Shown: positions 16,194 to 24,871, numbered from the stretch's first letter. The stretch is 64,000 nt of DNA from Ruminococcaceae bacterium FB2012 (GCA_900104495.1 FMXS01000013.1:1-64000), one strand, 5' to 3'. Numbers and translations are program-made. Notes: generated by a model from the letters alone, not told the origin.

Positions 16194-18452
16194 TTATCTG
16201 TTCAGTATTTCGTTGACCTTGTCAATTATCCCTTGCAGATAATCCCGTGTCAGCCTGGGGTCATCCGTGAAGCTGACTATCGCCCGCAGCGGGAGCTCGT
16301 TGGTCATTGCTTCGTTCATCCTTCGCATTTCTTCGTCGTCCTCGTCAAATCCGCCGACGGCGTTGGTGGCTCTTAAAACTTCCTCCAACAGCTTTTTCCC
16401 TTCGGGGAACTGTCTGATGTCTCCGAAATTGCTGTTGAGGGTAAAGTTAACGGGAAGCCGCTTTTTGCTGTTGACATACACGGTATCTGTCAGTCTGATA
16501 TCCCTTGAAGACGCGCCTATCATAATATCGTATGCGCCGTACTCCACGAACCAGTCATTGATAGATGTTTCGTAATATGCGAAGGCTCTGCTGTCAAGAG
16601 CAAATACCACCTTTTTGCTCTCACCCGGTTTCAAGAAGACCTTCTCAAAGCCTTTCAGTTCCTTGACCGGTCTGATGACAGAGCTTTCTCTGTCGGCAAC
16701 GTAAAGCTGAACGATCTCTTTGCCCTCTACCTTGCCGGTATTGGTGACAGTGACTTCAACCTTCAAAGTGCGGTCCTCGTCAAGCTCGTTGTGGGAGAGC
16801 CGTAAGTCGCTGTATTCAAAGGTGGTGTAGCTCAGTCCGAAGCCGAAGGGGAACAGAGGCTCTATCTCTTTCTTGTCGTAGTAGCGATAGCCCACGAACA
16901 GTCCTTCGCTGTATTTTACCCTGTCACCCTCGCCGGGGAAGTTGAGATAGGACGGATTGTCCGAGAGCTTTTTCGGGAAGGTCTCAGCCAGCTTGCCGCA
17001 GGGGTTTACCTTGCCGTACAGCACGTCGCAGACCGCTCCGCCGGAACCGTCGCCGCAAAGGTAGGCTTCAACGATACCGCTGACCTTATCGACAAAGGGC
17101 ATTTCGATGGGTGAGCCGTTGTGCAGCACAACGACAACATTTTTGCATACCTTGGTGATCTCGTCGATAAGTCTGAGCTGACAGTACGGCATCTTCATAT
17201 GTGTTCTGTCATAGCCCTCGGATTCAAAAGAATCAGGGAGACCCGCAAAGATCACCGCTGTATCTGCGGCCTTTGCTGTTTCTATCGCCTCACTCAGCAG
17301 GGCTTCGTCGATCCTGTCTTCATCGGTCACATATCCCTGTGCATAGGTGACTTCGGCAAACTCCTTTACGCATTCAAGAGCGCTGTCAACTTTGAGAGAA
17401 TTGATATGGGAACTTCCGCCGCCCTGGAATCTGGGCTCTTTTGCAAACAGACCGATAAAGGCGGTTTTCTTTTTGCTGCTAAGCGGGAGAATACCGTTAT
17501 CGTTTTTGAGCAGTACGATGCATTCACCTGCCAGCTTTCTCGCAAGCTGATGATCCTTGAGCTTGTCCCATTCCTTTGTGGGATCGGCCCCCTCGGTGGC
17601 ACGGTCGATCAGTTCGAGAACACGCCTTACGCATTTGTCCACGTCGGCCATTGAAAGCTCGCCTCTCTCAACGGCTTCAACTATCAGCTTGTCGTTCTTG
17701 CCGAGGCTGGAGGGCATTTCAAGGTCCAGGCCTGCGCGGATGCCTTCAACTCTGTCATCAACGGCGCCCCAGTCGCTCATTACCAGTCCGCTGAAATCCC
17801 ATTCGTCCCGAAGCACGTCGGTCAGCAGCCACTTGTTCTGAGAGGAATGGACCCCGTTGATCCTGTTATAAGAACACATCACGGTCCAGGGTTTAGCCTC
17901 CTTGATGACTGTTTCAAAGGGCGCAAGGTAGATCTCCCGAAGAGTTCTTTCGTCTACCTCTGCGGAAACGGAAAAGCGTCTTGTTTCTTGATTGTTGGCG
18001 GCAAAATGCTTGATGCAGGAACCCACGCCCTTGCTCTGTACGCCTTTGATATGGTAGGCTGCCATCTGTCCGGCAAGATAAGGATCTTCGGAGAAGTATT
18101 CAAAATTCCTGCCGCAGAGGGGGGAGCGCTTGATATTGCAGCCGGGTCCGAGGATGACAGCAAGCTGTTCGTGCTGGCACTCCTCGCCTATGGCTTTGCC
18201 GAGAGTTTCGATCAGTTTGCGGTCAAAGGAACAGGCAGTCGCACAGGCGGCGGGAAAGCAGACCGCTTCTATCGCCTGATTCGGATTATCTGCAAGATCA
18301 ACATTTTTGCGCAGTCCGTGAGGACCGTCTGAAACCATTATCGCCGGAATATCCAGCCTTTCAACGGTCTTGGTATGCCAGAAGTCGCTTCCCGAGCATA
18401 AGGATGCTTTTTCTTCAAGAGTGAGTTCGGTAAGTATTTTGTCAATATTCAT
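16194..18452 (-). CDS. GH3-family beta-glucosidase, cytoplasmic
   Basis: A 752-residue family 3 glycoside hydrolase: N-terminal TIM barrel with nucleophile Asp227 in VMSDWGAV, an alpha/beta domain with the probable acid/base Glu412 in ESEGYDR, and a C-terminal fibronectin-III-like domain (from about 590). There is no signal peptide, so it should act in the cytoplasm on imported cellobiose or other short beta-glucosides. AGGAGGT lies 10 bases before the ATG. It is transcribed alone, without an adjacent sugar transporter or regulator. Substrate specificity (glucose or xylose) cannot be read from sequence. Confidence 0.9.
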   Translation of the reverse strand: MNIDKILTELTLEEKASLCSGSDFWHTKTVERLDIPAIMVSDGPHGLRKNVDLADNPNQAIEAVCFPAACATACSFDRKLIETLGKAIGEECQHEQLAVILGPGCNIKRSPLCGRNFEYFSEDPYLAGQMAAYHIKGVQSKGVGSCIKHFAANNQETRRFSVSAEVDERTLREIYLAPFETVIKEAKPWTVMCSYNRINGVHSSQNKWLLTDVLRDEWDFSGLVMSDWGAVDDRVEGIRAGLDLEMPSSLGKNDKLIVEAVERGELSMADVDKCVRRVLELIDRATEGADPTKEWDKLKDHQLARKLAGECIVLLKNDNGILPLSSKKKTAFIGLFAKEPRFQGGGSSHINSLKVDSALECVKEFAEVTYAQGYVTDEDRIDEALLSEAIETAKAADTAVIFAGLPDSFESEGYDRTHMKMPYCQLRLIDEITKVCKNVVVVLHNGSPIEMPFVDKVSGIVEAYLCGDGSGGAVCDVLYGKVNPCGKLAETFPKKLSDNPSYLNFPGEGDRVKYSEGLFVGYRYYDKKEIEPLFPFGFGLSYTTFEYSDLRLSHNELDEDRTLKVEVTVTNTGKVEGKEIVQLYVADRESSVIRPVKELKGFEKVFLKPGESKKVVFALDSRAFAYYETSINDWFVEYGAYDIMIGASSRDIRLTDTVYVNSKKRLPVNFTLNSNFGDIRQFPEGKKLLEEVLRATNAVGGFDEDDEEMRRMNEAMTNELPLRAIVSFTDDPRLTRDYLQGIIDKVNEILNR

Positions 18453-18491
18453 AAAATGATATACCTCCTATCGGATTTTTTGTTCATAATC

Positions 18492-18500
18492 ATTATATCA
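18492..18500 (-). promoter_or_regulatory. Extended -10 of the GH3 gene
   Basis: On the minus strand TGATATAAT, an extended -10, lies about 45 bases before the start codon. No good -35 box is 16-18 bases upstream. Confidence 0.5.
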
Positions 18501-18598
18501 CAGTATTCTGAAAAAAGCTATAGGTTTTTGAAATTTTACAAAACTTTTTTTATTTGTTACCGGCAGAGTATAAATGCAAAATAATTTATAAAAAACAC

Positions 18599-18627
18599 TT
18601 GATTTTAGGAACGATGTGTGTTATAAT
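18599..18627 (+). promoter_or_regulatory. Promoter of yajC
   Basis: TTGATT at 18599-18604 and TATAAT at 18622-18627 are 17 bases apart, about 33 bases before the start codon. Confidence 0.75.
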
Positions 18628-18659
18628 ATCACTTAGTTTTTAATATGGAGGACTGTAAA

Positions 18660-18977
18660 ATGAATTTTGCTGCACTTTTCGCTTCTTCCGGCGGAGCTTC
18701 TGCAGGTGATCTGCTTGTAACATTTATCCCGCTTGCACTGATCCTTGTTTTCTTCTATTTCTTTATTATCCGTCCGCAGAGGAAGCAGGATAAGAAAGAT
18801 GCTCAGATGAGAAACGAACTTGAGATCGGTGATGAGGTGATCACCAACGGCGGTATCGTCGGAATCGTATTCTCTGTAAAGGATGACACTGTCGTTATCG
18901 AGACCGGCGGTGACCGTTCCAAGATCAGAGTAATGAAGTGGGCTATCGCCAAGAATCTTACCGTACACGATGACTGA
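18660..18977 (+). CDS. yajC: Preprotein translocase subunit YajC
   Basis: A 105-residue accessory protein of the Sec translocon. One membrane helix (about 20-40, LLVTFIPLALILVFFYFFII) is followed by the diagnostic IRPQRKQ and a small cytoplasmic domain with the VGDEVITNGGIVG-type segment (here IGDEVITNGGIVG). GGAGG at 18647-18651 is 8 bases before ATG 18660; the upstream in-frame ATG at 18645 overlaps that site and is rejected. It lies beside the SCIFF locus, an arrangement seen in other Clostridia. Confidence 0.93.
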   Translation: MNFAALFASSGGASAGDLLVTFIPLALILVFFYFFIIRPQRKQDKKDAQMRNELEIGDEVITNGGIVGIVFSVKDDTVVIETGGDRSKIRVMKWAIAKNLTVHDD

Positions 18978-18983
18978 CCTGGA

Positions 18984-19009
18984 AAGGCTTCGCTTAGGCG
19001 GAGCCTTTT
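18984..19009 (+). terminator. Terminator after yajC
   Basis: AAGGCTTCGC, loop TTAG, GCGGAGCCTT, then TT. A 10-base stem with a short T-run. Confidence 0.7.
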
Positions 19010-19058
19010 GTCATAAGTCCGCACTTCCGTGAATATACTATATCGGGAGGGGATATCT

Positions 19059-19463
19059 ATGACGAAACATAGGAGATTTGAACGTTTCAGAAATTCTCTG
19101 ATCTCACGTTCCATGCTTTCGGCGGGATGGGCTATCCTTATTATTCTTCTGATAGTTCTTGGCTTTGCTTTTCTGCTGACAAAGATAGACGTTCCCGAAT
19201 CAGTCGTCTCTGTCGTAACTGCGGCTGCGCTGTGCATCGGTGCTTATGTCGGCGGATATGTGGGCGCAAGAAAAAACCGGCGCAACGGCCTGCTCCTCGG
19301 AGTTATGTGCGGAGGCGTTATTTTCATTATCCTGTTTCTGCTGAGTCTTATTTTTGTCAAATCCACCGAGGGACTTTCCGGCGGCGCTAAGCTGTTTCTT
19401 GTTATGCTTTGCGGTTCAATCGGCGGTATTGTAGGTGTCAACAGCAAGAATACAAGGTATTGA
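19059..19463 (+). CDS. Four-helix membrane protein, TIGR04086-like
   Basis: A 134-residue integral membrane protein with about four hydrophobic helices (near 17-40, 45-67, 74-98 and 108-126) and small Gly-rich turns (GAYVGGYVGARKNRRNG, GSIGGIVG). It resembles the TIGR04086 family of uncharacterised membrane proteins encoded beside yajC and SCIFF genes in Clostridia. GGGAGG at 19045-19050 precedes ATG 19059; an in-frame ATG-less extension to 19029 has no ribosome site. A role in export or handling of the SCIFF product is a guess based only on position. Confidence 0.8.
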   Translation: MTKHRRFERFRNSLISRSMLSAGWAILIILLIVLGFAFLLTKIDVPESVVSVVTAAALCIGAYVGGYVGARKNRRNGLLLGVMCGGVIFIILFLLSLIFVKSTEGLSGGAKLFLVMLCGSIGGIVGVNSKNTRY

Positions 19464-19515
19464 AAAAATGTTTATATTAAGGACACAAAAAATTAATAAT
19501 CTGTACCGCATTATA

Positions 19516-19524
19516 TGATATAAT
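19516..19524 (+). promoter_or_regulatory. Extended -10 before the SCIFF gene
   Basis: TGATATAAT, an extended -10, ends 31 bases before the SCIFF start codon. The -35 region is AT-rich without a good match. Confidence 0.55.
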
Positions 19525-19555
19525 AAAGAAAATTATAGTTTGGAGGAATTTCAAT

Positions 19556-19699
19556 ATGAAGCATATCAAAACTATCAATAAAGCAAATCTCAAGGCTACT
19601 GCTGCCAAGGGCGGCTGCGGCAAGTGCCAGGCTTCCTGTCAGTCTGCCTGCAAGACTTCCTGCACCGTTGCTAACCAGAAGTGTGAGAAGGATGCCTGA
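19556..19699 (+). CDS. scfA: SCIFF ranthipeptide precursor (six cysteines in forty-five)
   Basis: A 47-residue peptide beginning MKHIKTINKANLKATAAKGG, then six cysteines at 21, 24, 28, 32, 36 and 43, ending in KCEKDA. This is the conserved SCIFF precursor of Clostridia, a RiPP in which the radical SAM maturase links each Cys sulphur to an acceptor residue. TTGGAGGAA sits 8 bases before the ATG. A perfect terminator separates it from the maturase gene, which should make peptide far more abundant than enzyme. SCIFF function is not established; its near-universal conservation suggests a housekeeping or signalling role rather than an antibiotic. Confidence 0.95.
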   Translation: MKHIKTINKANLKATAAKGGCGKCQASCQSACKTSCTVANQKCEKDA

Positions 19700-19723
19700 T
19701 CGTTTCTGTTAAAGAACGAATAT

Positions 19724-19754
19724 AAAGGGACATTGCAATGTCCCTTTAATTTTT
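19724..19754 (+). terminator. Intercistronic terminator between scfA and scfB
   Basis: AAAGGGACATT at 19724-19734 pairs perfectly with AATGTCCCTTT at 19737-19747, followed by AATTTTTA. No separate promoter is obvious before scfB, so partial read-through probably feeds the maturase gene. Confidence 0.85.
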
Positions 19755-19780
19755 ACTCTGATTTTTAAAAGGAGAAAAGT

Positions 19781-21151
19781 ATGATACATAAATACAAACT
19801 TGCGGGATTAAATATCCTGCTCGATGTAAACAGCGGCGGTGTCCACATTATTGACGATCTCACTTACGATCTTCTCGATAACGTTGAGCCTCCCTTTGAT
19901 GAAAAATGTCCTGCGGGGGTCGTAGCTAAGCTGTCAAAGACATATGATGCAGGCGATATCGAAGAATGCTATGCGGAGATAGTTGAGCTGTATAACGACA
20001 AGATACTGTTCAGCGAGGACGATTACGAAAAGTATGCGCTCACTTCGGTGGCTTCGCCTATCAAGTCAATGTGCCTGCACGTTTCCCACGACTGCAATCT
20101 CAGATGCGAATACTGCTTTGCCTCGACGGGAGATTTCGGCGGCGGAAGGATGCTTATGGATCTTGAAACGGGCAAAAAGGCTATTGATTTTCTGATGAAG
20201 ATGTCCGCCAACAGAGAGACTCTTGAGCTGGATTTCTTCGGCGGAGAGCCGCTTATGAATTTCGATGTGGTCAGGCAGATTGTCGCTTACGCCCGTGAGG
20301 AAGAGAAGAAGTACAACAAGAAGATCCGCTTCACAATAACTACCAACGGTATGCTTCTCACCGAGGACAAAATGGATTTTATCAATGAGGAGATGTCCAA
20401 CGTTGTGCTTTCCATTGACGGCCGCAAAGAAGTAAACGACCGTATGCGCAGGCGCGTTGACGGTTCGGGAAGCTATGACAGGATAATCGAGAACTACAAG
20501 AAGTTTGTTCCCCTGCGGGGCGACAAGGATTATTACGTCCGCGGGACATATACAAAGTACAACCTTGATTTCTCAAACGATGTTATTCACCTGTTTGAAC
20601 AGGGATTTGAGCAGATCTCTGTTGAGCCCGTTATGGCTGATCCCAAGATGCCCTATGCTATCTCTGACGGAGATCTCCCGAAGATATTTAGGGAGTACGA
20701 GATCCTTTCCGAGAAGATCACCAAGATCAGAGAAGAAGGGAAGTTCATCAACTTCTTCCACTTTATGCTTGATCTTGACCAGGGCCCCTGCGCTATAAAG
20801 CGCCTTAAAGGATGCGGATGCGGCAACGAGTATGTTGCGGTTGCTCCCGACGGCGATATTTATCCCTGCCACCAGTTTGTCGGGATAGAAAAATTCAGGA
20901 TGGGCAATGTCAACGACGGCAGCTTCGATTACGGCATCAAGGAGGAGTTTTCAAAAGCCCATGTTTACACCAAACCCGAATGCGTGAAGTGCTGGGCGAA
21001 GTTCTACTGCAGCGGCGGCTGCAACGCCAACAATTATCTCTATGCCGGCGACATCCACAATTCCTACAAGCTTGCCTGCGAGATCCAGAAAAAGCGTCTT
21101 GAATGTGCAATAATGATGAAAGCCGTACAGATGATGGATACGGCTGAGTAA
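19781..21151 (+). CDS. scfB: SCIFF radical SAM maturase
   Basis: Installs thioether links in the SCIFF peptide. The 456 residues comprise a peptide-binding N-terminal region (about 1-85), the radical SAM core with cluster cysteines 105, 109 and 112 (CNLRCEYC), and a C-terminal SPASM domain with many cysteines binding auxiliary clusters (around GCGCGNEY, IYPCHQFVG, CVKCWAKFYCSGGC). AAAAGGAG precedes ATG 19781. Family and neighbour agree fully. No dedicated protease or exporter gene is adjacent, which is usual for SCIFF loci. Confidence 0.95.
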   Translation: MIHKYKLAGLNILLDVNSGGVHIIDDLTYDLLDNVEPPFDEKCPAGVVAKLSKTYDAGDIEECYAEIVELYNDKILFSEDDYEKYALTSVASPIKSMCLHVSHDCNLRCEYCFASTGDFGGGRMLMDLETGKKAIDFLMKMSANRETLELDFFGGEPLMNFDVVRQIVAYAREEEKKYNKKIRFTITTNGMLLTEDKMDFINEEMSNVVLSIDGRKEVNDRMRRRVDGSGSYDRIIENYKKFVPLRGDKDYYVRGTYTKYNLDFSNDVIHLFEQGFEQISVEPVMADPKMPYAISDGDLPKIFREYEILSEKITKIREEGKFINFFHFMLDLDQGPCAIKRLKGCGCGNEYVAVAPDGDIYPCHQFVGIEKFRMGNVNDGSFDYGIKEEFSKAHVYTKPECVKCWAKFYCSGGCNANNYLYAGDIHNSYKLACEIQKKRLECAIMMKAVQMMDTAE

Positions 21152-21163
21152 CAATACAGATGT

Positions 21164-21198
21164 TCTGCGGATGCGTTTTTAACATCCGCAGATTTTTT
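21164..21198 (+). terminator. Terminator after scfB
   Basis: TCTGCGGATG at 21164-21173 pairs with CATCCGCAGA at 21183-21192, followed by six T. Confidence 0.9.
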
Positions 21199-21211
21199 GT
21201 TGTTAAAATGA

Positions 21212-21240
21212 TTGACTTAACGGCTGTTTTCTGTTATAAT
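21212..21240 (+). promoter_or_regulatory. Promoter of the nuclease-like gene
   Basis: TTGACT at 21212-21217 and TATAAT at 21235-21240 are 17 bases apart, 22 bases before the start codon. Confidence 0.78.
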
Positions 21241-21262
21241 AATAAATTGTGAGGGATAATTT

Positions 21263-22006
21263 ATGGACAGAGAAAGATTTTCGGCAGCCTGTAATGCTGT
21301 TATCGGTAAAGAAAAAAAGAGAAACGGCATCGGCACCCTCGGCGAGAAAACTCTTCACGCCGTGTTAAAGGAATACTTTGAACCTCACAAGGAAAACCAG
21401 GAGATAAAAGTCGGAAGCTATGTGGCCGATATCGTCGGTGAAAACGGCGTTATCGAGATTCAGACCAGGCAGTTCAACAAGCTGCTGAAAAAGCTGGAAT
21501 GCTTCCTTGACTACTGTAATGTTACCGTGGTCTATCCTATCCCGCAGGTGAAGTATCTTTCCTGGATAGATACGGACACCGGTGAAGTTACATCCCGGCG
21601 CAAGTCGCCCAAAAGGGGAAGCATCTACGATGCCGCCGCGGAGCTTTACAGGATAAAGTATACTCTTGACAATCCGAGGATGTGCTTGTGTCTCTGTCTG
21701 CTTGAAGTTGAAGAGACAAGGTATCTCAACGGCTGGTCCCGGGACAAAAAGCGAGGATCCTCAAGGTGCGACAGAGTTCCCACTTCGCTGAACGAAGAGA
21801 TCTATCTTCGCTGTCCCGATGATTACAGGATATTTATTCCCGAAGGTCTTGACGCGGAATTTACATCAACTGCGTTTTCAAAAGCTGCCCGTATCAGACT
21901 GCGGACAGCACAAACTATCCTTAACCTGCTCAGCTATCTTGAAATAGTCGAAAAGACGGGCAGGGAATCAAGGTCAATAGTTTACAGGATAAAAGATAAA
22001 ACCTGA
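21263..22006 (+). CDS. Unknown protein with PD-(D/E)xK nuclease-like N-half
   Basis: A 247-residue cytoplasmic protein I do not recognise. Residues 22-70 resemble a PD-(D/E)xK nuclease core: Glu28 in a helix after GTLGEK, Asp56 in YVADIV, and Glu65-x-Gln67 in VIEIQT, on successive predicted strands. The C-terminal 45 residues look like a winged helix (TAQTILNLLSYLEIVEKTG). A basic middle part (SRRKSPKRGS, RDKKRGSSRC) could touch nucleic acid. It has its own strong promoter; the next gene starts 15 bases downstream and may be co-transcribed. The nuclease reading is inference from spacing alone. No methylase or other defence gene is adjacent. Confidence 0.7.
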   Translation: MDRERFSAACNAVIGKEKKRNGIGTLGEKTLHAVLKEYFEPHKENQEIKVGSYVADIVGENGVIEIQTRQFNKLLKKLECFLDYCNVTVVYPIPQVKYLSWIDTDTGEVTSRRKSPKRGSIYDAAAELYRIKYTLDNPRMCLCLCLLEVEETRYLNGWSRDKKRGSSRCDRVPTSLNEEIYLRCPDDYRIFIPEGLDAEFTSTAFSKAARIRLRTAQTILNLLSYLEIVEKTGRESRSIVYRIKDKT

Positions 22007-22021
22007 AAGGTCTCGATATAA

Positions 22022-23437
22022 ATGAAATTCAAGAAAAAACTGAGCCTGATCTTTGCGGTCATGCTCACTGTGTTTTTTACACTCCCGTTTGCTGCGTCGG
22101 CTGTAACATTTACTCCGACAAACGGCAAGGACGAGAATAACAATCTTGTTCCGATCTATTTTTACTCTACGTCCATCTATATGATGAACCTCGATAACGG
22201 CGAACCTCTTGTGGACATCAACAGTGAGGAAAAACTGTCTCCCGGGTATCTTACTCAGCTTATGACCTGCGCTCTGATACTTGACAAATTTGACGGGAAC
22301 GAGAAAAAGCTGAAAGAGACCTATGTTTCCGCAGGAAGCGATGCCTACGATGAACTTTACGACACCGGGGCGCCCACAGCGGATATCAGACCGGGAGAAT
22401 CGGTAAGCTATTACGATATCCTCGTCTCGATGATACTTTGCTCCTCCTGTGAGGCTGCGAATATAACCGCCCTTAATATGGCGGAGACCCTTTACGATTT
22501 CACCGTCCTGATGAACAAAAAAGCCGAAGAGCTCGGTATGGAGAATACGCATTTTGCCTGCTCACACGGTTTCTATATCACCCAAAATTACTCCACCGCC
22601 AAGGATATGTCAAAGCTTTGCCGCTATCTTGTAAAGAAGTATCCCATATTCAAGAAAATCACTTCTATGGAAAACTGTCAGCTTGAAGCTACGGATATTC
22701 ATTCCGAAGGTACTAATCTTTACAATGACAATATGATGGTGTCCAGCTATTCACCGTACTATTATTCAAAAGCCGACGGCATAAAGAGCTCGGTACAGAG
22801 CGGCTCCGGCAGATGTCTTGCATCCTTTGCCGGATATGACGGCTATAACTACCTTGTGGTTTCGCTGAACGCTCCTATGGAGAAGACTCCTTCCGATGTC
22901 AACAAGGGACAGCAGAATCCCGATTCCATCTACGGCGATGATTATGTAAGCTACAGCTGCCTCGATCATACGGCTCTGTATGAATGGGCGTTCAACTCCT
23001 TGGTAATGACGGATTTTATTAATCCAAACAGCGAGATAACCGATGCCAAAGTTGAGTTCGGCGCAGAAGCCGACTATGTAAATCTCAAACCTTCCAGCGG
23101 ATGCAGTATGCTTTGGCCGGTGGATATTTCCAAGGACGTTGTCAGCAAATCAGTTTCGGTCTATGATAATGTTGTTGCACCGATCGAAAAGGGCGATGTC
23201 CTCGGGAAAATGGAGATCGAATACAACGGTGAGCTTTTAGCTTCTATTGACCTTATCGCAACTTCCACCGTTACTCGATCGCAGTCGGCTGCAAGGCTGA
23301 AGATCGCAAGTTCTTTTTACAGATCAACGGAATTTCGGTGGGCTCTGTTTATCATCATTATGATGTTCACAACCTACAGTATCGGGTATTTCATTTATTT
23401 ACAGCTAAAATACCTGAAGATAGACAACAAGAAATAA
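22022..23437 (+). CDS. DacF-like D-alanyl-D-alanine carboxypeptidase homologue, probably inactive
   Basis: A 471-residue exported protein: signal peptide or N-terminal anchor (about 5-27), a serine-type DD-carboxypeptidase fold (about 45-290), a C-terminal beta domain and a membrane helix near 440-460. The fold is clear from GRCL, DGIK and the surrounding spacing, but the active site is replaced. The SxxK position reads Y76-L-T-Q79 (no Ser or Lys), SxN reads SSC, and KTG reads KSS. It should therefore not be an acylating enzyme and may bind peptidoglycan or act as a scaffold. It lies 15 bases after the nuclease-like gene. Confidence 0.85.
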   Translation: MKFKKKLSLIFAVMLTVFFTLPFAASAVTFTPTNGKDENNNLVPIYFYSTSIYMMNLDNGEPLVDINSEEKLSPGYLTQLMTCALILDKFDGNEKKLKETYVSAGSDAYDELYDTGAPTADIRPGESVSYYDILVSMILCSSCEAANITALNMAETLYDFTVLMNKKAEELGMENTHFACSHGFYITQNYSTAKDMSKLCRYLVKKYPIFKKITSMENCQLEATDIHSEGTNLYNDNMMVSSYSPYYYSKADGIKSSVQSGSGRCLASFAGYDGYNYLVVSLNAPMEKTPSDVNKGQQNPDSIYGDDYVSYSCLDHTALYEWAFNSLVMTDFINPNSEITDAKVEFGAEADYVNLKPSSGCSMLWPVDISKDVVSKSVSVYDNVVAPIEKGDVLGKMEIEYNGELLASIDLIATSTVTRSQSAARLKIASSFYRSTEFRWALFIIIMMFTTYSIGYFIYLQLKYLKIDNKK

Positions 23438-23441
23438 TAAC

Positions 23442-23476
23442 AGCGGCTGAGCAATGTGAACTGCTCAGCCGCTTTG
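23442..23476. terminator. Bidirectional hairpin between convergent genes
   Basis: AGCGGCTGAGCA at 23442-23453 pairs perfectly with TGCTCAGCCGCT at 23462-23473. T-runs are short on both sides. It serves the DacF-like gene and the convergent PrsA-like gene. Confidence 0.75.
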
Positions 23477-23482
23477 CTGTTA

Positions 23483-24748
23483 TCAGGTTATGCTGTCGGG
23501 TTTAAGTTTTTCAAAATAATCGCTGCCCTTGAATTCAAGGCTCTCTACCAGCTCGTTGAACATCTTGTTGATAGTGGGAGAGTCATATTCAAGGATCATA
23601 TTTTCGATGTTTTTCTCCACATAGTCCATATCGACGGGAAGTCTCTTGATAATGAACCAGCCGTAGGTGGAGTTTTCAACGAGATCGCTTATCTCGTTTT
23701 CTTTAAGTTCAAAGCTCTTGTCCTTGAATTCCTGAAAAAAGCTGGTATTCTTATTGATGTAGTAGCCGTCGGGCTGTGTTTCCATTCCGGGATCCCAGCC
23801 GTATTCGGTTATCAGCTTGCTGAAGTCTTCGCCGTCCTTTGCCTTTTTGAGGACTTCTTCGGCTACCTTCTTGGCGGCTTCCTTTACCTTTTCCTTTTCT
23901 TCGTCGGAAAGTGCTTCATAGGCGTTTTGTTTTGCATTGCCCTTCTGCGCAAGGGACATACTCTCATAAGAGGACTTTGTATCTTCATCGGTTATTTCTG
24001 CCTGCGAATAGTACGGTATAAGAATATGCACGACTCTTGAATACTTGGAGTTGTCCTTAACGATCTTCTTGAATTCGTCTTTCTTGGTGGCGTATTTGCC
24101 TTCGTTTGTCAGAAGCTGAGATTCAACGAGCGTGTAAAGCTCGGCGATCTCCAGCATCTTGGTGTAGGTCTCCTCGGTAAGATAGGACATTTTGAGGGCC
24201 TTCTGATATGCAGCATCGTCTTCGTAGTTTTCCTTGATCGTCTTTAGCTTGTCCTCGATGTTTTTCTTCGATTCTTCCGTAAGTGTGATGCCGTTTTCTT
24301 TGGCAAGATGGACCGTGGTATAATCGCGCTTGAACTGAGTAATTATAGCTGTTTTCAATTGAGTGAATGCATCTTCGTTGGAGGCAAGAGTCTCAGCTGT
24401 AAGTCCCATACCGGTCATCACATAAAAGTAATAGTATCTGAACATATCAAAGTCGATATCGTTGCCGTCAACGGTACACATAACAAGCTTTGATGTGTCG
24501 ATCTTTTCTCCGTCTATGGTGAGGGAGGCTTCGGGTACAGTTACCTCGGGAGCCGATTCGGAGGTCTGAGATTCTGCGGTGCTGTCGGATGCGGAAGCAT
24601 CGATGCTTTCGGTACTGCTTTCAGCCGGCTCAGCGGAGCTTGATGACGTCTCCGCGCCGGACTGTGAGCTGTCGGCGTTGCCGCAGGATGTCAGCGCAGT
24701 AACTGTTATGGTAAGAGCAAGGATAGCTGCAAAGATCTTCTTTATCAT
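23483..24748 (-). CDS. PrsA/SurA-like foldase lipoprotein
   Basis: A 421-residue lipoprotein. A signal peptide ends in the lipobox LTSC with Cys22 as the lipidated residue. A Ser/Thr/Glu-rich linker (about 25-75) follows, then a SurA-type N-terminal chaperone region and a parvulin-like (PPIC) domain (about 245-400) with VVHILIPY, GEDFSKLITEYGWDPG and GWFIIKRL. It should help fold exported proteins outside the membrane. AAAGGA precedes the ATG at 24748. It is transcribed away from the glycerophosphodiesterase gene. Whether isomerase activity is retained is uncertain. Confidence 0.85.
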   Translation of the reverse strand: MIKKIFAAILALTITVTALTSCGNADSSQSGAETSSSSAEPAESSTESIDASASDSTAESQTSESAPEVTVPEASLTIDGEKIDTSKLVMCTVDGNDIDFDMFRYYYFYVMTGMGLTAETLASNEDAFTQLKTAIITQFKRDYTTVHLAKENGITLTEESKKNIEDKLKTIKENYEDDAAYQKALKMSYLTEETYTKMLEIAELYTLVESQLLTNEGKYATKKDEFKKIVKDNSKYSRVVHILIPYYSQAEITDEDTKSSYESMSLAQKGNAKQNAYEALSDEEKEKVKEAAKKVAEEVLKKAKDGEDFSKLITEYGWDPGMETQPDGYYINKNTSFFQEFKDKSFELKENEISDLVENSTYGWFIIKRLPVDMDYVEKNIENMILEYDSPTINKMFNELVESLEFKGSDYFEKLKPDSIT

Positions 24749-24871
24749 ACTTTTTTCCTTTCCGGGACTGTCCGGGTCCCATAAGATACTTCAACATTAT
24801 ACACTGTTTATGTGTATGTTATGTGATATTTTATATAACAATTCTGTGAACAAAAGAGAAAAATCAAGCGG

